A stretch of 64,000 nucleotides of DNA, taken from assembly GCA_947034885.2 (NCBI GenBank), contig OX344750.2:8414501-8478500 (forward strand), given 5' to 3'. The position numbers were made by a program, and so were the translations under genes. Below the pieces are notes generated by a model. That model was not told where the DNA came from. It was given only the letters and a program-made list of their open reading frames with translations, and ran no database searches. Positions 55,504 to 64,000 of this stretch are shown one piece after another; position 1 is the first letter of the stretch, and every line of letters begins with the position of its first letter. This DNA comes from Thuidium tamariscinum (lineage: Eukaryota > Streptophyta > Bryopsida > Hypnales > Thuidiaceae).

Positions 55504-58500
55504 CACTACAAGAGAAAGGGGTGTTTTAAGCATAGTCCAAGTAGTATAGTCCTTGAAGTAATGTCTTTTAAGTAAGGTTTTTAGCAACTTGGCTTTTGAA
55601 ACAATGGTTTCAGTACAATATTTCATCATTCACATCATGCAATCATGGAAGCAATGGCATTTGAGACAAAAGTGTATAAACTAAGGTATAGGGTAAAGTA
55701 ACCTTTAAAGAGTTGATTGTATTTTAGGAGAAGATAAACTTCTAGAGACAATTTTCATTAAACTTTAGTAGGAAGAAAAATGGAATTGACATCCAATCCA
55801 AATCATTTCAAATTTTTTTGAACCTTTGTGGATTTCATTAAGAATTTCTATAGTTGAAACATAGTGGTTACTAAAAGAAACCAAGTCTTCAAATGCACAT
55901 AAGGTAGGTGGTTCTAATTGCAACTTAGCTCTAAAAGAGTCTATCTTGTGAAATGTACAGCAATGTTCAAATAGTGTACATTTCAAGACGTGGACACTTC
56001 TAGAGCCAGGTGCCATTTCAACTTCAAAATTTCATGATAAATTCAAAAAAACTCCAAAAAAATGAAACCACTTGGATTAGATGCCAATTCCATTTGTCTT
56101 TCAATTAAAAATTAATGAAAAATATTTTAAGAAGTTTTACCTATCCAAAATTCTGATTCAATGCTTAAATGGTCGCTTATGAACCCACTACCTTATGTGG
56201 GACATTGAAGAAAGCAAAATGTGTTACTCTACTAGAGGATACTTTTGGAATAGTGTTGCTTTCAAAGCACCCTGATGGGCAATGCTACTAAGGATATTGC
56301 CCAAAAATAAATGGACACAGGGCCAGATAGTGTAAGTTATACTAAATACCATAGTAAGATGTAATTATGGATATTCATATGAAAGTCAAATTATATTTCA
56401 AGCACACCAGAAACTTACTGTATCCATATAAGTTCCAATTTTTTGAACTTTGAGCTCTTCAAATCCTTCAATGTAGCATATTTGACACCTTGAATTAAGA
56501 AAAATTGTTAATATCATAATTCCATTCCACAACTTCATACTAGCATTTTTTCAAAGCTCTATGATTGTCTTTTACCCAAAAACATTCCAAAACTATCATT
56601 TCTATTGCAAAGAGTGAAATTCTAAACAATTTTTTTCCATATTCACCATAGAGGTTTCATACCAAATTGGTGTGAGAATGTAAGAAGTATTTCAAAAACT
56701 TTGACACTTATAACTTGCAAGATATTAGCATTTAAAAGGAGATGAGCAACTTTCTATACAATAATATGAGACTTTAAATCTTCTTAATTGTACACAATAA
56801 GAAGTTTGAGGTAAAAATCTTTATAGTGGAAAAGTGAGTTGATAGTCTAAGGGTACAGAGATATTTTCCAAAAGAAAGCTTGATATCTATTCTTCATAAA
56901 ATTATTAAGCAAAAGTAGGTACAAAATGAAAATACTTCCATTGTTCCCTTGGAAAGCAAAATGGAGTTTGGGTAGGCTTGTATAATTTCAAATTTTGTTG
57001 TGTTTTTTGGAACCTTCTTTCAGAATAGGAAAATACACTAGGTTTTTATGAATATAATTTTCATTTGAATCAATACCAAGAACAAAAGCTATGCCACTTT
57101 AATTTTCAAATGGAGTTTGTAGGGCCTAAAAAATCGCAAAAAGTCAAGATGAAATCTTCAAAATCTTATTTCTAAAAGAATTTTTTTGTCTATATAGAAA
57201 GATTTGGTTCTTTTTATTTGTATAAGTGATGAGAAAGTTATGATGTAACTTGTTTTTGGCAATCTAGGCATATTTTTAAAAATATAAATTTTATAATTCA
57301 TTTTTAAATGCAATTTTCATAGTTTTCTACAAAAAGGTTTCGTAAGGTTATTTTTCTTGGTAGAACCGTAGAACAATCTCACTATTGGAATTATTATACT
57401 TCAAGTCTATCTTAAATCTAATATGAAGTTGTTTTTCATTCAATTTTGTACTTGATTATATTTAGCAATTCTTTTAAAGAATGAAAATCAAGTGTGACTA
57501 TTTTGAAATTATTTTTTTTAATCTTTCAACTAATTATTCAACAATAAAAGTTTTTAATTCAATACTGGTAGTGTAGAAATTCTGAGTAGTGTAGATTCAC
57601 AGCCTTCTAATCTAGTCAAGCAAGAAGCGAAAAAATGTTTTTTCTCACTTCAAATGCAAATATCTTGCAATCCATGTAGTCAAAGTTTCTAAAATCTCTT
57701 GGCTATACATTTGAAATATTCTGGTCTAGTACTAAGATTCTATTTTAAGTAATTCCAAAAAAACAATAGCAAAAGCTTATTGCACTTTGCAATAGAAATG
57801 GCAATTCTAAATGGAGTTTGAGGTGGTTGCAAAAACACTTGACTTATCTTTTATCCCCTTGATTTTAAATGAATAGTTCTTTGGCTATAACTTTTGTGGT
57901 GTATGTCCAATATATGTGAAATAATAAAATTTGAAATGAAGGTACATATTATAGTTGCAAAAAAAGAATCGTTTTTTCATTTTTTGAAAATTAGTTTTCT
58001 ATTTCTTTATAAATTTGATGTCTAGTTTTTCCATTTTAGAGGCTTTAGTCTTATTTTTGATTTAAAATGAAAATGGATTGTTGCAAGATATACTATTCAA
58101 TTTTTATTGCATTTTGAAAAGTACTATTTTAGTGTTTGTAGTATTATAAGTACTATAAGTATTATACAGTAGAAAAGTTCTAGTGATTGATTGCAAAAAT
58201 TGACAACTTAAAGTACCATTGTAGGTACTATGGACTACTTGCAAGTATTATAATGTACTATGGAGGAAAAAAAACAAATTGTTAGAGAAAATAAAAAAGA
58301 TAAGTAAAAATAATTAACCCCGAAATGACATTTGATTTCTAGGGTTCAAAATCATCATTGCTTTTGATGCTTTATAGATCTAAAGGTCAATAAGTTATAC
58401 AAATTTCAACCATACAATCTTCTAGCGTACATGTTGTAGATGACATGTACAAAATTTGAAGTCATTTGGTCACATAGATTGCAAGATTTTAATATATTAG

Positions 58501-58624
58501 TGTTGAAAATGCATGTTGAAATTTTCCCAAAAACATATTTGGAGGTAAAATTCAATTTCTATACCCAATGACGCTAGAGTGTGACCGGGGAGCGACAAGC
58601 GACGAGCATTGAGCAACAAGCGTT
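55504..58624 (+). mobile_element. CACTA left terminus and AT-rich noncoding body
   Basis: Begins CACTACAAGAGAAAGGGGTG followed by TTTTAAG-type subterminal motifs. The first 28 bases closely match the right terminus of the element ending at 15501, so it is the same family. No right terminus was found before the gypsy LTR at 58625. The element may be truncated or may continue past the window with the gypsy element nested inside. The body has no coding frames. Only the terminus is well supported. Confidence 0.45.
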
Positions 58625-58720
58625 TGTCACGGACATGTCATATCGGACTTCATCCACACTCTACGGATTCCCGTGAGACCTATAATGGTATAGTATTAGT
58701 GGTTAGCAGTTTAGAGTAAC

Positions 58721-58988
58721 TTCTAGAAGGTTCTAGAACCTTCAACTAGTATCTAGAACTTTCCAATAGTTTTCGGAAGCTTCTACAAGCTTCCGTATAG
58801 TTCTTGTAGTTTCTGAAAGCTTCTACAAACTTCCGGAAGCTTCCATACGAGTCTAGATGCCTCCAGAAGCTTCCAGAAGGTTCCGCTTGACCTTCTTAGA
58901 TTCCGGAAGCTTCCACAAACTTCCGGAAGGTCCCATAGGTGCTTCCTAAGGTCTCTAGGACCTTACTCCGGAAGTTTCCAGAAGTTTA
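58721..58988 (+). promoter_or_regulatory. Cluster of heat-shock elements in the LTR U3
   Basis: Perfect nGAAn/nTTCn alternation at 5-bp steps. Five units at 58721-58743 (TTC, GAA, TTC, GAA, TTC), three at 58831-58843, four at 58866-58883, three at 58901-58913 and three at 58971-58983. The last group ends a few bases before the TATA box. Three or more contiguous units is the consensus for plant heat-shock factor binding. Confidence 0.7.
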
Positions 58989-58989
58989 G

Positions 58990-58997
58990 TATAAATA
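58990..58997 (+). promoter_or_regulatory. TATA box of the gypsy LTR
   Basis: TATAAATA. Expected start of transcription is near 59017-59020. Immediately preceded by the heat-shock element cluster. Confidence 0.65.
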
Positions 58998-59273
58998 GAG
59001 AGTTGAAGGCCGTTGCTCCACACTCTCTTCAACACCAGTTGTACCCCAATCTTGTATTGACTTCCTGTTATCAATACATCTTCTAGTTCTCTCACTTTGA
59101 GTTGTAGTTTGAGTCACTTGTGAGGAATCCCCTCACTTCTAGTTCAATCTTGTCCTTGTTTGAGGTTTCTCCTTAGTTTTGATCTTGAGTCCGTCCAAGA
59201 GTTGCCGTGCGCAATAGTTTGAAGAGAGTACCTTTTTAATCCTTCTTGATATCAAAGTCTACTTTTGGAAGAT

Positions 59274-59283
59274 AGAGTGTGGA
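59274..59283 (+). other. Candidate self-priming primer binding site
   Basis: AGAGTGTGGA is the exact complement of TCCACACTCT at 59017-59026, the predicted 5' end of the RNA (27 bp after the TATA). Tf1-like elements prime reverse transcription by folding the RNA 5' end onto a site just past the LTR. The same 10-mer also occurs at 58653-58662, and a weak tRNA-Met-like TGGTAT lies near 59345, so this is tentative. Confidence 0.3.
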
Positions 59284-59609
59284 TTACCCTTCTTCTCCAA
59301 CAAGTCGAGACGCCTTAGAGGTTGTGGATTACCCACTTCTAAGCTGGTATTTTTCCTACAGTCATCTTCTATGAGAGATAATATATGGACTTGAATCATC
59401 TTCCTATTTCGTCAAGTCCAGTTGTTTTAGAAGTACAATTCCTCTTTAGACCAAAGACTGAACTCAGAGATATCATCGTTCAATATAGAAGCGAGGAATT
59501 CTATCTGAATTTTTTGAGGTCTTCACTTCCGGTAATCATCCCAAGAATATACAACGCGAAGATCTGCTACTTTATCTATTTGTGAGCCTCTAAACGTATC
59601 GAATTCAAG

Positions 59610-60629
59610 ATGGATGACGTTTCCAACCTCTAGATGGGTGACCTTCTCAACCTCCAAATGCACAACGTGATTGCCGTACTACAACAACTACAACAAGAGA
59701 ATGCTAACCTACGAAAGGCCATGGAGCAACTCCAAGTTATGCACACTCCAATTCAAGTTTCAACTCCCGCACCAAATCCAGTCCCACAAGAGTTATAGGC
59801 GCCAAAAGAACCTTGAATAAGTTTGCCAGAGAAGTTTGACGGAGATCGGACGAAACTTTGAGATTTTGTCAATCAAGTTCGACTTATCTTCCGCCTTCAA
59901 CCACACAGATACTCAACAGAAGAAACAAAAATCAGACTCATTGGAACGTTGCTCGCCGGAACTGCATTATCTTGGTTTTCGTCATTATTGGAGAAGGATT
60001 CTCCTCTTCTGGCAAACCTTGATCAATTCTTGGAAGAATTCAGCAGAACGTTTGGAGAAAGAGATCGAACTCTTATAGCAACAACAAAACTTCGAACGCT
60101 ACAACAACGATCGCGCCCAGCTTCAGCATACGTTGCAGAATTTCAACAACTTGTTTGTGACCTCAATTGGAACGATACGGCTCTCATCACCATATTTCGA
60201 TGGAGACTCCGCGACAACATCAAAACCTTGTTGTTGAATTTGCCTAAACCAATAACTTTGTCAGAAGCCATTACTCAAGCAATCGACTGCGACAATCGAC
60301 TATTCGAGCAACGACAAGAGCGACAATTGCTCTTCGGATCATATCGAGTAGATTACGCAACTCCAGTCCGCCAAACATCTTCGAGTACTTCCACCGCAGA
60401 GCCTATACAAATCGATACTTTGATGGTTAAGAAGTTAACCGAAGAAGAGAAAGAACGACGTCGTAGGGAGCACTTGTGTTTATATTGTGGAGGCAAGGAC
60501 CATGCCGTGAAGAACTGCCCTGTGAAAATTCAGGGACCAAAGCTGTACAAATTTCGGAGCACGTCAAATAGTTTTGAGACAAGACACGAGGAAAATGAGT
60601 TGGAAAACGACAACAGCCAGCCACATTAA
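59610..60629 (+). pseudogene. gag: Gag of the decayed gypsy element
   Basis: The frame from ATG 59610 runs to TAA 60627 with in-frame stops at 59631 (TAG), 59796 (TAG), 59814 (TGA) and 59859 (TGA), all single C-to-T changes from CAG or CGA. After these it is open from 59862 on. N-terminal coiled coil with LQQLQQENANL, then a Gag core (LAGTALSWFSSLL, LDQFLEEFSRTFG, AYVAEFQQLVCDL), and a C-terminal zinc knuckle CLYCGGKDHAVKNC. No indel seen within it. Pol continues in another frame just after the stop. Confidence 0.75.
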
Positions 60630-60634
60630 GGACC

Positions 60635-63600
60635 GTGCGGCTGACAAGTATTGCCACGTCATTAGGTCCTATCTTATCCTCTGAATCTTCTCGTTGTTTT
60701 AATATCCCGCTTAAAATAGATTTTCATCCACATAGTATAAAGGTTAAAGCCTTGTTAGATTCTGGAGCCTCTGCTTGCTTCATTGATAGAGATCTTGTAA
60801 AACGTCATAATCTTCCTATAGTCCGTAAAAAATACCCTGTGGCGGTAGAGGTTATCAATGGTAGACCCTTGATTTCAGCAGATGTCACTCACGAAACTAA
60901 ACCCTTAGACATTATCTTAGAAGGGCACCAAAGTACTATCGTATTCAATATTATTAGTTCTCCTTCTAATCTTCTCGTCTTAGGTCTCTCTTGGTTAGAG
61001 ATGATCAATCCGGATATAGATTGGAAAAAGCGAAAGCTAACATATCGAACCGTAGTTTCTCATATTTCGTCTAAACACCCTAGAACTATTCCAAAACCAT
61101 GTTCTCTTCAAATCCAAGAGTCTAAGGTTAAAGTTCCGTTGATGGTCGGTGCCTGAGCGTTTATGAGAGCTGCCAAGAAAGGGAAAATATTTGCGATTTA
61201 CGCAACTCCGACATCTCAACCCATTCAAGAATCAACCAAGTTACCAACACAATACGAGGAGTATCAAGATGTATTTGAAAAGAAGAACGCTGATACACTT
61301 CCTCAACATCGACCGTATGATTATGGCATCGAACTCCAAGAAAGTGCGCAACCTCCATTTGGTCCAATCTACAGTCTTTCCCAAAACGAGCTTGCCGCAT
61401 TACGAAATTATCTTGATGAAAATCTGGCAAAGAACTTCATCCAACATTCTAAGTCACTTACTGGAGCTCCCATCCTATTTGTCAAGAAGAAAGATGGCTC
61501 CCTTCGGATGTGCATGGACTATCATGGACTAAACAAGGTTACAATCAAGAATCGATATCCATTGCTTCTTATCTTAGGACTTCTTGACCAACTTGGGCAA
61601 GCAAAGATTTACACCAAGATCGATCTTCGTGGAGCGTACAACCTAGTACGTATTAAAGAAGGTGACGAATAGAAGACAACGTTCCGAACTAGGTATGGAC
61701 ACTTTGAATACAATGCCATGCCTTTTGGTCTTACTAATGCACCTGCCATCTTCCAATACTTGATAAATGACGTATTTCGGGAGTTTCTAGATGATTTTGT
61801 TATCTGTTATCTCGACGATATATTGATTGTTTCCAAGAACGAAGAAGATCACATCAACCATGTCCGATTGGTATTGGAAAAACTACGCATTGCTGGACTA
61901 TATGCCAAGATGGAGAAGTGCGTCTTCCACCAATCCCAAGTCGAATTCTTGGGCTATATCACATTTGGAGAGGGTCTATCCATGGACTCAAAGAAGATTC
62001 AAATAGTCATTGATTGGAAGAAACCAACTACCGTTCGAGACGTACAATGTTTCCTCGGTTTTGCAAACTTCTACCAAATCTTCATCCAAAACTATTCCAA
62101 GATTGCTGCTTCGTTGACCCGATTGATTTGCAAAGATAAGCTCGAGTGGAATGATGAAGCAGACTAAGCATTTGAAGCCCTGAAGAAGGCGTTTACAACA
62201 ACGCCTATTTTGATGCATCCTGACTTTCAGAAGCCGTTCTTCTTAGAAACGGATGCTTCTGACTTTGTCCTTAGAGCGGTCCTTTCACAACTTGACCAAG
62301 ACAGACGCCTCCATCCTGTCTCGTTTTACTCGCGAAAATTTACTACTGTTGAGATCAATGATGAGATACTTGATAAGGAGCTCTTAGCCATTGTTGACTC
62401 GTTTCAAGAATGGCGTCATTTCCTCAAAGGAGCTCAACATCCAGTTACGGTCTACACCAATCACAAGAACCTTGAGTACTTCATGTCTGCTAAAGTATTG
62501 AATCGACGACAAGCCTGTTGGAGTATTTCGCTTTCACGCTTCAACTTCGTCATCACGTACTGTCCCGGTTCCCAGCAAATCCAGTCCGACGCTCTTTCCC
62601 GACGAGCATACTTTGCACCCAAGGAAGGAGATCATGTAGCTTACGACCAGCAAAAGACTACCCTTATTAAGCCTCAGCAACTTCAGCTGAAGATCGTATG
62701 CACCACAACTTCGGTGGATGCATCTTTTCTTTAAGATATCCGAGTAAGTTTACAATCCGATCCATTGGCCTTGAAATTCAAGAACAATGCTGACATCTCC
62801 AATTCTGGAGAATTTCCAAGTCCGAACTCTCAAGTCCCCAATTCAGAGGTTATAGATTCGGAATCCCCGAATCAAACTACTTCTAGTTCACGAATTTCTA
62901 AATCACGTAAAACCCCCCGAGGTGATGTTGACCCAAGATTCCAGTTCCGAGATGGGCATTATACTATCAGGGCTTACTTTATGTCCCTGAAGGCCCATAT
63001 CGACTCTGAGTGCTCCAGTCTCGACACGACTTTCCATCGGCGGGACACTTTGGCTACAACAAGATCATAGAGCTGATATCCAGAGATTTTTGGTGGCCAC
63101 AAATGTGGAAAATCGTGAAAGACTACGTCACAACATGTGACACGTGCTTTAGATCCAAGATCCCTCGTCATCGACCATATGGGTTACTTCAACCGCTACC
63201 GATTCCAGAAACCCCATGGACATCCATATCCATGGACTTCATTGTGGACCTTCCACTGTCCAAGACCTTTGACTCCATCTTTGTTGTTGTTGATCGGCTC
63301 ACCAAGATGGCGCACTTCATTCCGTGCCACAAGATTGTAACTGGTGAAGAAACAGCAAGACTATTTGTAGATAACATCTACAAACTTCATGGCTTACCTA
63401 ACAACATCATCTCTGATCGCGGAACGCAATTCACATCCAAATTCTGGCAGTCTCTATTCAAGATTCTAAGCGTCGAGATCTAGTTATCTTTAGTATACCA
63501 TCCTCAGACCGATGGCCAAACCGAGCGCGTCAATCAAGTATTGGAGTAGTACCTGCGATGTACCATCAACTACCATCAAGATAATTGGGTGGACTTGTTA

Positions 63601-64000
63601 CCGCTTGCCGAGTTTGCTTACAACAATACGTTACAAGGATTTACCCAACAGACTCCCTTCTTTGCAAACTACGGTCATCATCCAAGATTTGATCAATTCA
63701 ACTTGAACATTTCTGAAAATTCAACTGCTATGGATCTTGCTACCCGATTATCTGATATTCAGAAGTAGATGAAGCAGAGCCTCATCAAAGCTCAAGAACA
63801 CCAGAAAGCCAATGTAGACAAATTTCGCAAGGAACATCCTAAAATCTTGATTGGAGACAAGGTATGGCTACTCCGTCGAAATTTGAGGACTCGACGCCCA
63901 TCTGACAAACTCGACTACCGTCGCCTTGGACCATTTCTAGTGGTCAAACAAATCAACAAGATAGCCTACCGATTGGAGTTACCCGCTTCTATGAAGATCC
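60635..64000 (+). pseudogene. pol: Pol of the decayed gypsy element (protease-RT-RNase H-integrase)
   Basis: Protease LDSGASACFID near 60760. RT with [19 protein letters not shown] near 61480, MPFGLTNAPAIFQ at 61718 and YLDDIL near 61806. RNase H ETDASD near 62240. Integrase HHCC with CDTC near 63139, MDFIVDLP near 63234, SDRGTQFTSKFW near 63413 and HPQTDGQTERVN near 63500. In-frame stops: 61154, 61670 (where Trp is conserved in relatives), 62165, 62732, 63481, 63547 and 63766. A frameshift near 63010-63020 moves the integrase into another frame. Runs off the window end. Confidence 0.8.

Larger units (their letters stand above)
58625..64000 (+). mobile_element. Decayed Ty3/gypsy element (Tf1/Tcn1-like), right end outside the window
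   Basis: Order: LTR from TGTCACGG at 58625, TATA box at 58990, gag from 59610, then protease, RT, RNase H and integrase, running off the window. The 3' LTR is not in the window, so the LTR right edge (about 59270-59355) is uncertain. Motifs YLDDIL, SDRGTQFTSKFW and HPQTDGQTERVNQ are typical of Tf1/sushi/Tcn1-like chromoviruses, but any chromodomain would be past the end. Numerous stops and one frameshift show it is non-autonomous. Confidence 0.8.

Noticed and set aside
59345-59356. tRNA-Met primer site (TGGTAT...) for the gypsy element
   Set aside because: Only the first six bases match and no LTR end (CA) directly precedes it.
1414-63768. Alternative nuclear genetic code with UAR read as Gln
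   Set aside because: Some stops fall at Arg (TGA for CGA) or conserved Trp positions (61670), and the intact BTB and pol ORFs use CAG/CAA for Gln and end normally. C-to-T decay explains all cases.

Overview
The window looks like nuclear DNA of a land plant. It has spliceosomal introns, 72-nt LRR exons, TTTAGGG-type telomeric motifs, a plant-type BTB/POZ gene, CACTA transposon ends, and Ty3/gypsy elements, one of them primed by a tRNA-Asp-like site. A non-seed lineage (bryophyte, lycophyte or fern) is my guess. It rests on gypsy elements that do not fit the common angiosperm types cleanly, and is not proven. Most of the window is transposon or transposon-associated sequence. The one conventional host gene that looks intact is a BTB/POZ gene at 50.6-51.9 kb.

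Layout. 0-3.1 kb: 3' part of a multi-exon beta-class DNA-methyltransferase-like gene with good splice sites but five in-frame stops. 3.3-3.8 kb: ~50-bp minisatellite. 4.1-4.8 kb: low-complexity ORF. 5.4-7.05 kb (minus): protein-kinase-like pseudogene with its TATA box and an upstream CCGTC-rich block. 8.9-9.5 kb: AATGGTTTG-type array. 11.0-11.6 kb: second CCGTCC-rich block and a TATA box in front of a RING-H2/coiled-coil gene. That gene is split by two insertions: a 3.7-kb CACTA element (11803-15501, TSD ATA) carrying LRR-receptor exons, and a ~3.5-kb LTR-like insertion (15669-19149). The RING ORF ends at 21420. 21.6-21.9 kb: inverted-repeat MITE. 22.1-23.4 kb: the AATGGTTTG array again, in inverted orientation.

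23838-46501 is one 22.7-kb insertion flanked by a perfect 5-bp duplication (CCCAG). It has the order LTR-internal-LTR-internal-LTR, on the minus strand, with a period of exactly 9,522 bp. Each LTR is 3,620 bp, has its own TATA box and encodes an intact 560-aa protein. Each internal region has a tRNA-Asp-type primer site, then gag, a two-zinc-knuckle segment and a complete pol. These lie in a single frame interrupted only by UAG and by UGA followed by CGG.

46.5-50.5 kb is AT-rich, with a second MITE copy and a 117-bp duplication. 50.6-51.9 kb is the BTB gene. 52-58.6 kb is AT-rich noncoding DNA with a foldback element and another CACTA terminus. 58625-64000 is a decayed Ty3/gypsy element (Tf1/Tcn1-like in sequence) cut by the window end. 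Its LTR promoter is packed with perfect heat-shock elements directly upstream of the TATA box.

Common thread: most captured or decaying ORFs keep splice sites and frame but carry stops that are each explicable as one C-to-T change (CAG/CAA to TAG/TAA, CGA to TGA, or TGG to TAG). This is what deamination of methylated cytosines in silenced repeats would produce.
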